In this document: piece by piece, positions 34,977 through 44,498 of the stretch | How the letters are laid out: the number at the start of each line of letters is the position of its first letter | Position numbering within the stretch: position 1 is the first letter of the stretch | Source: JBDTSW01 sp963797835 | Lineage (GTDB): Bacteria; Actinomycetota; Thermoleophilia; Solirubrobacterales; 70-9 | NCBI GenBank assembly: GCA_963797835.1 | Contig: CAWCRN010000030.1 | Coordinates: 201,341 to 265,340, forward strand | Length of the DNA stretch: 64,000 bases | Reading direction: 5' to 3' | Made by a program: the position numbers and the translations under genes | Notes under the pieces: generated by a model | Seen by the model: the letters and a program-made list of their open reading frames with translations, nothing else | Told to the model about the DNA's origin: nothing | The model's database searches: none

Positions 34977-34987
34977 GGAGGCGCAAG

Positions 34988-36109
34988 GTGCCACCGGGCC
35001 CCCAATCTGCCACCGATAGAGACGCTGCCCACCTCCGGCGCGCGATCGAGCTGGCGCAGGGTGGTCGCGGAGCGGTCGCGCCGAACCCGCTCGTCGGCGC
35101 GGTCCTCACCGGTCCGGACGGCGAGGTCATCGGCGAGGGCTTCCACGCCGAGGTGGGCGGCGTCCACGCCGAGGTGGCCGCCCTGGCGGACTGTCGCTCG
35201 CGCGGTAACGACACGGCCGGGGCAACGATGTACGTGACGCTCGAGCCGTGCGCGCATCAGGGGCGCCAGCCGCCCTGCACGGACGCGATCCTCGCCGCCG
35301 GGCTCGCGAGGGTGGTGATCGGCAGCGACGACCCCACAGAGAAAGCCAGCGGGCGCGGCCCCGGCATCCTGCGCGACGAGGGGGTCGAGGTCGCCTTCGC
35401 CGAGGGGTCTGAGGCGTCCGCCGCCCGCCTGCTCGATCAGGCCTTTCGCAAGCACGCGCGGACGGCGAAGCCGCTCGTGATCCACAAGGCCGCCGTCAGC
35501 CTCGACGGCATGACCGCCACGACCGACGGCGACTCGAGGTGGATCTCGGGTCCGGAGAGCAGGCGCCTCGTCCACCGCTGGCGCGGCGAGGCGGGCGCGG
35601 TCGCGGTCGGCATCGGCACCGCACTCGCGGACGACCCGCTTCTGACCGCTCGCGACGTGGACGCGCCCCGCCAGCCGCTGCGGGTCGTCTTCGACTCGGC
35701 CGCGCGGCTGCCGCTCGACTCGCAGCTGGTCGCCACCGCAGGGGATGCGCCCGTACTGGTGGTGTGTGGTGAGGACGCTCCGGCCGAGCGACGCGAGGCG
35801 CTCGCGGGGCATGGGGTCGAGACCGTCGTCGGCGGGAGCATCGGCGAGGCGCTCGCCGAGGTCGGTCGCAGGGACGTCAACTCCCTGCTCCTCGAGGGTG
35901 GCGCCACGCTCGCCAGGGCGTTCCTCGCGGCCGGCGAGATCGACGAGCTGCGCCTGTTCGTGGCCCCGGTGCTGCTCGGAGGCTCGGGGCGGCCCCTGTA
36001 CGCGGGGGAAGGGGTGCAGCGGATCGAGGAGGCGGTGCGCCCGCTGGCAACCGGCTCGGAGAGCTCGGGCGGCGACGTGCTGATCCGGGCACGGCTGCGG
36101 GATTGGTGA
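34988..36109 (+). CDS. ribD: Riboflavin biosynthesis bifunctional deaminase/reductase RibD
   Basis: 373 residues. The N-terminal deaminase (1-~145) has the zinc site HAEVAAL and EPCAHQGRQPPCTDAI. The C-terminal reductase (~150-373) has KPLVIHKAAVSLDGMTATTD, SRWISGPESRRLVHRWRGEA, VGIGTALADDPLLTARDVDA and LLLEGGATLARAFLAAGEID. It performs the second and third steps from GTP. The frame is intact. The GTG start follows CAGGAGG by 6 bases. First gene of the ribD-ribE-ribBA-ribH operon. Confidence 0.95.
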   Translation: MPPGPQSATDRDAAHLRRAIELAQGGRGAVAPNPLVGAVLTGPDGEVIGEGFHAEVGGVHAEVAALADCRSRGNDTAGATMYVTLEPCAHQGRQPPCTDAILAAGLARVVIGSDDPTEKASGRGPGILRDEGVEVAFAEGSEASAARLLDQAFRKHARTAKPLVIHKAAVSLDGMTATTDGDSRWISGPESRRLVHRWRGEAGAVAVGIGTALADDPLLTARDVDAPRQPLRVVFDSAARLPLDSQLVATAGDAPVLVVCGEDAPAERREALAGHGVETVVGGSIGEALAEVGRRDVNSLLLEGGATLARAFLAAGEIDELRLFVAPVLLGGSGRPLYAGEGVQRIEEAVRPLATGSESSGGDVLIRARLRDW

Positions 36110-36112
36110 GGG

Positions 36113-36723
36113 ATGTTCACCGGGATAGTTCGCGAGCTAGGTGAGGTCGAGGCGATCGACCGCAACGACGCCGGAGCGCGGCTGTCGCATCCGGGCCGGC
36201 TTCGCTCGCCGAGCTCGCGCTGGGCGACTCGGTGTCGGTCTCGGGGGCGTGCCTGACCGTCGCCGACCGGGACGGCGGAGGCTTCGCCGCAGACGTGATG
36301 AACCAAACCCTGTCGCTGACGACCCTGGGCGGCCTCGACCCCGGCGACGCGGTCAACCTCGAGCCTGCCCTGAGAGCCGGCGAGCCGCTCGGCGGCCACC
36401 TGGTCCAGGGGCACGTGGACGGCGTCGCCGATGTGGCGGTGGTGGAGCCGGACGGGCTGGCGCGCCGCGTTCGCCTCCGGCTGCCTGGCGAGCTGGGCCG
36501 GTACGTGGTCGAGCACGGTTCGATCGCGCTCGACGGCGTCAGCCTCACAGTCGCCAGGCTCGGGGGCGACGGCGTCGAGGTGTCGCTGATCCCCGAGACC
36601 CTCGAGCGAACGACACTGGGGCGCCTCGCTTCGGGGGGCCGTGTGAACGTCGAGGTGGACCAGATCGCTCGCTACGTCGAGCGCCTCATGCCAAGCTTTG
36701 GAGCGAAGGGAACTGATGGCTGA
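36113..36723 (+). CDS. ribE: Riboflavin synthase alpha chain
   Basis: Dismutates two 6,7-dimethyl-8-ribityllumazines to riboflavin. MFTGIVRELGEVEAIDRNDA is the classic N-terminus; two lumazine-binding repeats follow (VSVSGACLTVADRDGGGFAA and SIALDGVSLTVARLGGDGVE; GHLVQGHVDGVADV). Two +1 frame changes near 36186 and 36207 split the first repeat (RL, RIRAGFA, SLAELALGDSVSVSG), leaving ~201 residues, the normal size. ribBA starts inside its last codons. Confidence 0.9.
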
Positions 36724-38032
36724 CCAGACCGAACAGACCGCCACCAAGTTCGCGGCCATAGAGGACGCGATCGAGGACATCCGTCAAGGAAGGATGGTCG
36801 TCGTCTGCGACGACGAGAACCGCGAGAACGAGGGCGACCTGACGATGGCCGCCCAGTTCGCCACGCCGGAGGCGATCAACTTCATGGCGAAGGAGGCCCG
36901 GGGCCTGATCTGCCTCGCGTTGCCTCCCGAGCGCTGCGACGAGCTGGGGCTGGACCTGATGGCCGCGAAGAACGAGTCGCCCTTCCAGACCGCCTTCACG
37001 ATCTCGGTCGAGGCCCGTGATGGCGTCACGACCGGCATCAGTGCCGCCGATCGCGCCCGCACGATCCAGGTCGCGGTGGACCCGGGCTCCGGGCCCCACG
37101 ACCTGGTGCAGCCCGGCCACGTCTTCCCGCTGAAGTCGAAGGAGGGCGGCGTGCTCGAGCGCGCCGGGCAGACCGAGGCGGCCGTGGACCTGGCGCGGCT
37201 CGCCGGCGTGATCCCCGCCGGCGTCATCTGCGAGGTCATGAACGAGGACGGCACCATGGCCCGTGTGCCGGACCTGGTCCCGTACTGCGAGCAGCACGAC
37301 CTGAAGATGATCACGGTCGCCGACCTCATCGCCTATCGCCGCCGCCACGAGAAGCTGGTCGAGCGCGTCGTTTCGACCACCCTGCCCACCGCTTTCGGCG
37401 AGTTCATGGCGGTTGGCTACCGCTCGCTGGTGGACGACAAGCACCACGTCGCGATGGTCAAGGGCCGGGTGTCCGGCGAGCAGGACGTGCTCGTCCGGGT
37501 CCACTCCGAATGCCTTACGGGCGATGTCTTCCACTCGCTTCGCTGCGACTGCGGCGAGCAGTTGGCGGCGGCGCTCGCGATGATCGAGGAGGCCGGGCAG
37601 GGCGTCCTGCTCTACCTCTCGCAGGAGGGGCGCGGAATCGGCCTCCTCAACAAGCTGCGCGCGTACCGGCTCCAGGAGGACGGGCTCGACACCGTCGACG
37701 CCAACCTGAAGCTCGGCCTCCCTGCCGACCTGCGCGACTACGGCATCGGCGCCCAGATCCTGGTCGATCTCGGGCTCTCCAGCATCCGCATCCTCACGAA
37801 CAACCCGAAGAAGATCCACGGGCTCGAGGGGTACGGCCTGTCGGTGGCGGAGCAGGTGCCGATCCACTCGGTTCCCAACCCGCACAACGAGGACTACCTG
37901 CGTGCGAAACGCGACCGTATGGGCCACATCCTCCATCACCAGGGGCTTCCGCTCGACGAGGAGCTGCTGCACGAGGAACACCGCCGCGACGTCGAGAAGC
38001 AGGCGCTGGGCGACCCAGACGCCGATGAGTGA
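36716..38032 (+). CDS. ribBA: Bifunctional 3,4-dihydroxy-2-butanone 4-phosphate synthase / GTP cyclohydrolase II
   Basis: 438 residues. RibB half (1-~205): VCDDENRENEGDLTMAAQFA holds the acidic metal site. The motif usually written GHTEA is here RAGQTEAAVDLARLAG, so Gln replaces the His at about residue 152; this variant occurs in some families but should be noted. RibA half (~210-420): VRVHSECLTGDVFHSLRCDC with the zinc cysteines, YLSQEGRGIGLLNKLRAYRL and LGLSSIRILTNNPKKIHGLE. It supplies both precursors of the pathway. A GAAGGG precedes the ATG at 36716. ribH overlaps by 8 bases. Confidence 0.94.
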   Translation: MADQTEQTATKFAAIEDAIEDIRQGRMVVVCDDENRENEGDLTMAAQFATPEAINFMAKEARGLICLALPPERCDELGLDLMAAKNESPFQTAFTISVEARDGVTTGISAADRARTIQVAVDPGSGPHDLVQPGHVFPLKSKEGGVLERAGQTEAAVDLARLAGVIPAGVICEVMNEDGTMARVPDLVPYCEQHDLKMITVADLIAYRRRHEKLVERVVSTTLPTAFGEFMAVGYRSLVDDKHHVAMVKGRVSGEQDVLVRVHSECLTGDVFHSLRCDCGEQLAAALAMIEEAGQGVLLYLSQEGRGIGLLNKLRAYRLQEDGLDTVDANLKLGLPADLRDYGIGAQILVDLGLSSIRILTNNPKKIHGLEGYGLSVAEQVPIHSVPNPHNEDYLRAKRDRMGHILHHQGLPLDEELLHEEHRRDVEKQALGDPDADE

Positions 38033-38459
38033 CGACTACGCGATCGTTGTCGCGACGTTCTACGAGGATTTCGCGGCGCGGCTGGTCAACGCCGCGGTCG
38101 AGGCGTTCGAGGAGGAGGGCGTGAGCCCGGCCTCCGTGCAGACGTTCGAGGTGCCGGGCGCCTTCGAGCTGCCGATCGCCGCCAAGTGGGCCGCCGAGTC
38201 CGGGCGGTTTGCGGGGATCGCCTGCCTCGGGGTGGTGATCAGGGGCGAGACCACCCACTACGACTACGTGTGCGGCGAGGCGGCCCGCGGCATCCAGGAC
38301 GTCCAGCTCGCGACGGGCGTTCCGTGCGCGTTCGGCGTCATCACCGCCGAGAACCGCGACCAGGTCGAGGCCCGTGCCGGCGGCGACAAGCGCGATCAGG
38401 GACGAAACGCGGCGATCGCCGTGATGCGAATGGCGGCCCTGAAGGCGTCGCTGGCCTGA
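38025..38459 (+). CDS. ribH: 6,7-dimethyl-8-ribityllumazine synthase
   Basis: 144 residues, the icosahedral or pentameric lumazine synthase. YAIVVATFYEDFAARLVNAA (first strand with substrate Phe), TFEVPGAFELPIAAKWAAES, IACLGVVIRGETTHYDYVCG (catalytic His) and GVPCAFGVITAENRDQVEAR are canonical. The ATG overlaps ribBA. It closes the operon. Confidence 0.95.
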   Translation: MSDDYAIVVATFYEDFAARLVNAAVEAFEEEGVSPASVQTFEVPGAFELPIAAKWAAESGRFAGIACLGVVIRGETTHYDYVCGEAARGIQDVQLATGVPCAFGVITAENRDQVEARAGGDKRDQGRNAAIAVMRMAALKASLA

Positions 38460-38469
38460 TCCGGCCCGC

Positions 38470-38475
38470 TACCAT
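38470..38475 (+). promoter_or_regulatory. -10 element of rpmB
   Basis: TACCAT ends 10 bases before the rpmB ATG. The same hexamer precedes rpmF. Confidence 0.5.
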
Positions 38476-38485
38476 CACCCGCCCC

Positions 38486-38677
38486 ATGGCCAAGGTCTGT
38501 TACTCGTGCGGGAAGGGCCCCGCCTTCGGCAACTCGCGCAGCCACTCGATGGTCGCCACCCGTCGGCGCTTCAACCCGAACCTGCAGAAGGTCCGGATCG
38601 ACGAGGGCGGCCGCCCCCGCCGCGTCTACGTCTGCACCCGCTGCCTCAAGGCCAACCGGGTCGTCAAGCACGCATAG
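38486..38677 (+). CDS. rpmB: 50S ribosomal protein L28
   Basis: 63 residues: AKVCYSCGKGPAFGNSRSHS, then RRRFNPNLQKVRI and VCTRCLKANRVVKH. The two CxxC pairs (CYSC, CTRC) mark a zinc-binding paralogue of L28. It is followed by the DhaL-domain gene and recG, the conserved rpmB-yloV-recG order of Gram-positive bacteria. Confidence 0.95.
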   Translation: MAKVCYSCGKGPAFGNSRSHSMVATRRRFNPNLQKVRIDEGGRPRRVYVCTRCLKANRVVKHA

Positions 38678-38692
38678 CGGGCCGCAGCGGGC

Positions 38693-38698
38693 GATAAT
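38693..38698 (+). promoter_or_regulatory. -10 element of the DhaL-domain gene
   Basis: GATAAT ends 12 bases before the ATG at 38711. Confidence 0.4.
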
Positions 38699-38710
38699 CG
38701 GCCTTCGCCC

Positions 38711-40367
38711 ATGTCCGATCCATCCATCGAGCGCTTCCATCGGGTCGTGGCCGTGGCCCATGCCCACCTGGAGGAGCGCCGGCAGGAGATCAACGACCTG
38801 AATGTGTTCCCGGTCGCCGACGGCGACACCGGGGACAACATGGCCGGCACGATCAAGGCGGTGCTCGACGCGCTCGAGAACCTGCGCACCAGCTCGCTCG
38901 CATCCGTCGACCGCAACCTGATCGTCACGACCGTCGCCCACGCGGCCCTGATGGGCGCGCGCGGCAACTCCGGCGTGATCCTGAGCCAGATCGTCCGCGG
39001 CGCCGCGGAGGTGCTCACGACCCGGCGTGGCGACCTGATCGGCCCCGCGCTCGTTCGCGACGGACTGGGGGCCGCCGCCGCGGCCGCGTGGTCGTCGGTT
39101 GGCGACCCGCAGGAGGGCACGATGCTCACGGTGATCCGGGAGGTCCATGAGGCCGTCGCCACGCATGTCGCCGAGATGGAGCAGACCGAGCTGCCCCCCG
39201 AGGCCACCGACACCGTCCAGGACGCGATGTTCGCCGAGCTGATGGGCGTCGCCATCACGTCCGGGCAGACGGCGTTGGATCGCACTCCCGAGCAGCTCGA
39301 CGTGCTGGCCGAGGCCGGCGTGGTCGATGCGGGTGCCTACGGCCTGATGGTGATCCTGGCCGGCCTCGTCGTCGGGCTGTCCGGGCGCCGAGGCCGGGAC
39401 GTCGCCGATCCCACACCAGGAGGCGGCGAAACTGCAGGGCGCCGAGCACTTCGACTCGCGTTACCAGTACTGCACGAGCTGCATCATCACCGGCCGCGAC
39501 CTCGACCCGAAGCGGATCACGCCAAGGCTGGAGGAGTTGGGGGACTCGGTGGCCGTCGTCGGCGACGCGACGATGCTCAAGGTCCACGTCCACGCCGACG
39601 ACCTCGACCGGGTGCGGCTGATCTGCGAGGAGTACGGCGACATCGACCAGTTCGAGGCGACCGACATGCACGAGCAGGTCGCGGCGCGCCAGGCGCAGGC
39701 CGGGGCGGCGCCCGCTCCGCCGCCCGCGGACGCGGCCCGGACCGGGGTCGTCGCGGTCGCCTCCGGCGCCGGGCTCGCCCGGCTCTTCGGATCGGAGGGG
39801 GCTCTGGTCGTGGACGGCGGCTCGACGCTGAACCCCTCGATCGAGGAGATCCTGGCCGGCATCCGCGACGCGCCGGGCGAGGAGGTGATCGTCCTCCCCA
39901 ATTCGCCGAACGTCGTGATGGCTGCGAAGGAGGCCGCCAGGCTCGCCGAGCGCCCGGCTCACGTCGTCTCGTCGGTCGCCCAGCAGGCCGGGCTCGCCGC
40001 CCTCGTCGGTGCGTATGACGCGGGGGCCCCCGCCGCCGACAACGCCAGCCGCATGGAGGCGGAGCTCGCCGCGATCGCCACCGGGTTGGTCGCCGAGGCC
40101 GACCGCGACGACGCCGATGGCCGCTACCGGCGCGGCGACGCCGTGGGGTTCGCCGGCGACGAGCTCGTCGCCTGGGGCGAGCCGGCGGAGACCCTCAGGG
40201 CCGTCCTCGCCCGGCTCTCGGATGGCGCTGAGATCGTCAGCGTCATCGAGGGCGCTGACGCTCCTCTTGAGGCGGCGGACGCCGACCTTGGCTTGGGCGA
40301 CGGGATCGAGCTCGAGGTCCAGGACGGCGGCCAGCCCACCTACTGGTGGCTGATCGCCGCGCAATAG
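38711..40367 (+). CDS. DhaL-domain protein of the FakA/YloV family (fatty acid kinase catalytic subunit-like)
   Basis: About 551 residues. The N-terminal DhaL kinase domain has LNVFPVADGDTGDNMAGTIK (metal aspartates) and AHAALMGARGNSGVILSQIV. The middle contains CTSCIITG and LKVHVHADDLDRVRLICEEY; the C-terminal EDD-like region has VVDGGSTLNPSIEEILAGIR and VIVLPNSPNVVMAAKEAARL. In Staphylococcus FakA phosphorylates fatty acids bound to FakB; no FakB is nearby here. One surplus G near 39384 (GLSG, then AEAGTSPIPHQEAAKLQGAE) breaks the frame between the domains. Confidence 0.85.
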
Positions 40368-40470
40368 CCCACCCGGGACCCAGCGGCCCGTCGGCTCGCC
40401 GTCGGGTGGCGACTGCCGGGCGACATCCCTCCGCGAGCCGGTGCCCCGTCGTTTCCGTGGATGCCCTCCG

Positions 40471-40476
40471 TACGCT
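40471..40476 (+). promoter_or_regulatory. -10 element of recG
   Basis: TACGCT ends 6 bases before the recG ATG. Confidence 0.4.
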
Positions 40477-40482
40477 TGACCC

Positions 40483-42676
40483 ATGAGCGCGACCGGTCTC
40501 GCCTCCCGCCCCGCCGCGTCGCCCCCGCTGCGGGCGATCGGCCTCGGCGATGAGCTGAGCCGCGAGGAGCTTCGGGCGGCGCCGCTTCGCTCGCGGCCCC
40601 GCCCGAGCAGGCTCGGGGCACCCCTGACGAGCCTGAAGGGCGCCGGCCCCAGGCTGGCCGAGGCGGCGGCGGGCCTCGGGATCGCGAACCTCGGCGACCT
40701 GCTGTGGCACCTGCCCCACGGCTACCGCGATCGCACCCGGATCCGCGAGGTCGCCGACCTGCGGATCGGCGAAGAGGCGACCGTCATGGTCACCGTCAAG
40801 TCCGCCCGGGTGAGGCCCACCCGGCGCCGGAGCTTGCGGATCGTGGAGGCGAGCGTCGCCGATGAGAGCGGCCCGATGAAGGCGATCTGGTTCAACCAGG
40901 CCTGGGTCGCCGAGAAGCTCACACCCGGCAGCCCGGTGCTCCTTCACGGCAAGCTCGACCGATCGGGGTTCAGGGTGGAGGCCCACGAGATAGCCGGCAC
41001 GGGCGGCGAGGCCCGCGGCCTCCACACGACGGGGATCGTGCCGGTCCACCCGGCCTCCGACCGGCTCAGGCCCTCCCGCCTTCGCGAGTGGGCCAACCAG
41101 GCGCTTCCGACGGCCCTCGCTGCGATCGAGCCGCTGCCTGCTGAGCTGCGGGCCAGGCTCGCCCTCCCGGGCATCGCCGACGCCCTCGTGGCCGCCCACT
41201 TCCCCGAGCGCCGCGGCGACGCCGAGTCCGCCAGGCGCCGGCTCGCGTTCGAGGAGTTGTTCGTGCACCAGGCGGCGCTTGCGACCCGCCGCGGGCGACG
41301 GCGCGCCGAGCGGCCGGGGATCGCCTTCGAGGAGCCCTCGGAGCTGACCCGGCGCTGGCTCGCCTCGCTGCCGTTCGAGCCCACCGACGGCCAGCGCGAT
41401 GCCTTCGCGGAGATCGACGCCGACCTCAGGTCCGGCCGTCCCATGCAGCGCCTCCTGATGGGCGAGGTCGGCTCGGGGAAGACCGTGGTTGCCGTCCACG
41501 CGATGCTGCGAGCCGTCGAGTCCGGCTTCCAGGCCGCGCTGATGGCCCCCACCGAGACCCTGGCCGAGCAGCACGCGGCGACGCTGGCGCACGCTGCTGG
41601 CGGCGGAGGCCATCCCGTTCACCCTGCTCACCGGCGCCACGCCGGCGGCCGCCCGCCGCGAGACGCTCGGCCGCCTGGCCTCGGGTGAGCTCGCCCTGGT
41701 GGTGGGCACTCACGCCCTGATCGAGCCGGACGTGACGTTCGCGCGTCTGGCGCTCGCGGTCGTCGACGAGCAACACCGCTTCGGCGTGCGCCAGCGAGCC
41801 GCCCTCGACGGGAAGGGGCCCGGCGGCGCCGCCCCGCACGTCCTCCACATGACCGCCACGCCGATCCCGCGGACCCTCTCCCTGACCGCCTACGGCGACT
41901 TGGACGCGACCACACTTAGGGAGTTGCCGGCCGGGCGCACGCCGGTCAAGACCTGGGTCGTCGGTGAGGAGCGGCGCGCCGGCGCCTACGAGTTCATCCG
42001 CGAGCGGCTGCGCGAGGGGCGCCAGGCCTACGTCGTCTGCCCCCTCGTCGAGGGCTCCGAGAAGCTCGAGGCGAAGGCGGCATCGGAGGAGTTCGAGCGC
42101 CTGCGCCTTGGCGAGTTCGCCGACTTCCGGGTGGAGCTGCTGCATGGCCAGATGACGACAGCGGCCAAGGCCGAGGCGATGGGGGCGTTCGCGTCGGGCG
42201 CCGCCGACGTGCTGGTCGCGACCAGTGTCATCGAGGTCGGGATCGACGTCGCGAACGCCACCGTGATGCTGGTCGAGGGCGCGGAGCGCTTTGGGCTCTC
42301 CCAGCTCCACCAGCTCCGCGGACGGGTGGGGAGGGGCGACCATGCCTCCCACTGCATCCTCTTCGCCGACGTCGCCTCGGATCTCGCACGCAGGCGAATG
42401 GAGGCGATCGAGTCCGAACGCGACGGGTTCAAGCTGGCCGAGGTCGACCTCGCGCTGCGCGGCGAGGGCGAGATCCTCGGCACGCGCCAGTCCGGGTTGC
42501 CCACCTTCAAGGCCGCCACCCTGCCCGACGACTACGAGCTGCTCGCCTCGGCGCGTCGGGAGGTACTCGCCCTGCGCGACGCCCACGGCTCGCTCGAGGC
42601 ACCCGAGCTGGGCCCGCTAATCGACGCGGTCCGCCTGCGATACGGAGACGAGCGCGCGGAATCGATCGCCGCGTGA
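40483..42676 (+). CDS. recG: ATP-dependent DNA helicase RecG
   Basis: Branch-migrating helicase that remodels stalled forks and Holliday junctions; ~731 residues. The wedge/OB part begins PLTSLKGAGPRLAEAAAGLG with LLWHLPHGYRDRTRI. Helicase motifs: LLMGEVGSGKTVVAVHAML (I), APTETLAEQHAATL (Ia), VVDEQHRFGVRQRAAL (II, DEQH), HMTATPIPRTLSLTAYGD (III), VATSVIEVGIDVANATVMLV (V), QLRGRVGRG (VI). One surplus G near 41589 lies between Ia and RTLLAAEAIPFTLLTGATPA. rsmD begins on its stop (GTGA). Confidence 0.93.
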
Positions 42677-43206
42677 GGGTCGTATCGGGGGAACTGAAGG
42701 GGCGCCGGCTCGCCTCGCCGCCGCGAAAGGCCGACGTTCGCCCCACGTCCGACCGCGTCCGCGAGGCGCTGTTCTCGATCCTGGGCGAGCGGGTCGCCGG
42801 GGCCGAGGTGCTGGATCTGTTCGCCGGCACCGGGGCGCTCGCGATCGAGGCGATCTCGCGCGGCGCCGAGCGAGCGACCCTCGTCGACGACAACACGTCG
42901 CTCGCCCAGCGCAACGTCGACACGCTGGGCCTGGGCGAGCGCTGTCGCCTGGTGGGCTCCGACGCACTCCGGTTCCTCGAGCGCGAGCGGGGCCGGTTCG
43001 ACCTGATCTTCTGCGACCCCCCCTATAGACTCGCCGACCGCTTGCAGGCCCCGCTCGAAAAGCTCGTCCCCGCCCGCCTCACCGAGGGCGGCGCGCTCGT
43101 GGTCGAAAGCTCGACCCGCAGCCCGCTGCGCCTGTCGCTCCCGGGCATCGCCGAGAGGAAGTACGGCGAAACCACCATCGCGATCTACGGCGGCGAGCAT
43201 GGCTGA
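42673..43206 (+). CDS. rsmD: 16S rRNA (guanine-966-N2)-methyltransferase RsmD
   Basis: 177 residues, complete. MRVVSGELKGRRLASPPRKA, RPTSDRVREALFSILGERVA, the SAM loop VLDLFAGTGALAIEAISRGA and motif IV FCDPPY are all canonical. It is coupled to recG upstream and overlaps coaD downstream, the usual rsmD-coaD pair. Confidence 0.94.
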   Translation: MRVVSGELKGRRLASPPRKADVRPTSDRVREALFSILGERVAGAEVLDLFAGTGALAIEAISRGAERATLVDDNTSLAQRNVDTLGLGERCRLVGSDALRFLERERGRFDLIFCDPPYRLADRLQAPLEKLVPARLTEGGALVVESSTRSPLRLSLPGIAERKYGETTIAIYGGEHG

Positions 43207-43695
43207 GCGAATCGCCGTCTGTCCCGGCTCCTACGACCCGGTCACCAACGGGCACGTCGACATCATCGGCCGGGCCGCGAACGTGTTCGACACGGTCGTC
43301 GTCGGCGTCGTCGGGCAGGCGATCCGCAAGTCGGAGTCGATGTTCACGCCGGAGGAGCGCAAGGCTTTCCTCGACGAGGCCCTGGTGGGGCGTCCCGAAC
43401 GTGCGCGTCGAGATCTTCACCAACCTCGTCGTCGACTTCGCCACGCGACCAGCAGGCGACGGCGATCGTGAAGGGCCTGCGGGCGATCTCGGACTTCGAG
43501 TACGAGTTCGAGATGAACCAGCTCAATCGCAAGCTCGCGCCCGAGATCGAGTCGGTCTACATCATCGCCTCACCCGACTACAGCTTCCTGTCCTCGACCG
43601 GGGTGAAGGAGATGGCCACGTTCGGCGGCGACGTCACCGACCTGGTGCCCGCTCCGGTCGCGAAAGCCCTGGCTGAGCGGGCAAAGCGCGGGTAG
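43199..43695 (+). CDS. coaD: Phosphopantetheine adenylyltransferase
   Basis: Penultimate step of coenzyme A synthesis. AVCPGSYDPVTNGHVDIIGR carries the nucleotidyltransferase T/HxGH motif (TNGH), and IVKGLRAISDFEYEFEMNQL, SVYIIASPDYSFLSSTGVKE follow. Two +1 changes, near 43391 and 43451, isolate VPNVRVEIFTNLVVDFA. With both removed the length is about 164, as expected. Confidence 0.92.
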
Positions 43696-43771
43696 CGCAC
43701 AAGGCCTGGGCAGGACGTTGCAGGAGCGCGCCGAAAAAGCGCTGGGCGACCGTGAATTCCCCGCTAACGCG

Positions 43772-43777
43772 TAAGCT
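43772..43777 (+). promoter_or_regulatory. -10 element of the coiled-coil gene
   Basis: TAAGCT ends 11 bases before the ATG at 43789. Confidence 0.5.
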
Positions 43778-43788
43778 TTCGGCCTGAC

Positions 43789-44256
43789 ATGGACGTTCTC
43801 GTCCTAATCGACAAGCTCGACGACCTGATCCACAACGCCCGGCCGGTGCCCCTCACCGACCAGGTGCGCGTCGACCGCGAGGAGATCTACGACCTCCTCG
43901 ATCAGATGCGTGCCACGATCCCCGAGGAGATCAAGCAGGCGCGCTGGATCGTCAAGGAGCGCCAGGAGATGCTTGCCGAGGCCAAGCGCGAGGCCGAGCG
44001 CGTGGTCAAGGAGGCCCGCGACCAGCAGTCGCGCCTGATCTCCGACGAGGAGGTCTACAAGCAGGCCGAGCGCGCGGCCGAGGAGATCATCGAGGACGCG
44101 CGCGAGACCGAGCGCCAGATCCGCCTCGGCGCCGAGGACTACGCCGACGAGATCCTCTCGACCCTCGAGGTCAACCTCCAGAAGTTCCTCGCCGCCGTCC
44201 AGCGCGGCCGCGACCGCCTCGCGGGCCGGGACGAAGAGCCCGTCGAAGTCCAGTAG
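43789..44256 (+). CDS. Coiled-coil protein, DivIVA / ATP-synthase-b-like
   Basis: 155 residues, almost entirely helical and charged. A short N-terminal part (MDVLVLIDKLDDLIHNARPV) is followed by a long heptad-rich stretch (KQARWIVKERQEMLAEAKRE, RVVKEARDQQSRLISDEEVY). The family is widespread in actinobacteria between coaD and the DUF177 gene and is often labelled 'ATP synthase subunit B-like' or 'DivIVA-like'; no ATP synthase genes are here. No membrane segment is present. A cell-pole or cell-wall scaffold role is plausible but unproven. Confidence 0.7.
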   Translation: MDVLVLIDKLDDLIHNARPVPLTDQVRVDREEIYDLLDQMRATIPEEIKQARWIVKERQEMLAEAKREAERVVKEARDQQSRLISDEEVYKQAERAAEEIIEDARETERQIRLGAEDYADEILSTLEVNLQKFLAAVQRGRDRLAGRDEEPVEVQ

Positions 44257-44316
44257 GCGCCCGAGCCGCCCGCTAGGCGCGCCGCCGCACCCCGCCCGGC
44301 CGGCACGCCCACCCGG

Positions 44317-44369
44317 GCGTCACCCATCCCCGCGCGTCACCCCCCACCCCCGCGTCACCCCCCACCCCC
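44317..44369 (+). repeat. C-rich tandem repeat
   Basis: Two perfect 18-base copies of GCGTCACCCCCCACCCCC (44334-44351 and 44352-44369) follow a degenerate copy beginning at 44317. It lies in the 242-base gap (44257-44498) between two convergent genes, where no coding frame has normal composition. Confidence 0.8.
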
Positions 44370-44395
44370 GCGGCCCCCGTCCGGGCGGTGTCGGG

Positions 44396-44418
44396 TTCGT
44401 CCCACGTCATGGGACGAA
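44396..44418. terminator. 9-bp perfect inverted repeat between convergent genes
   Basis: TTCGTCCCA (44396-44404) and TGGGACGAA (44410-44418) surround five bases. Being between the 3' ends of two convergent genes, it is well placed as a bidirectional transcription terminator; no T run follows. Confidence 0.5.
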
Positions 44419-44498
44419 GGCGACAACGGTCGGCTGGCCCGGTCGAGGCCGCGGGGCTCCGGCGTCAGCGAGAACGTGTTAGTCATAGGTGGCCCGGA

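Noticed and set aside
38711..40367. Dihydroxyacetone kinase
   Set aside because: It has the DhaL-type N-domain but no DhaK, and the long C-terminal region and position next to recG match the FakA/YloV family.
44317..44369. CRISPR-like array
   Set aside because: The repeat units are directly adjacent, without spacers, and no cas gene is present.
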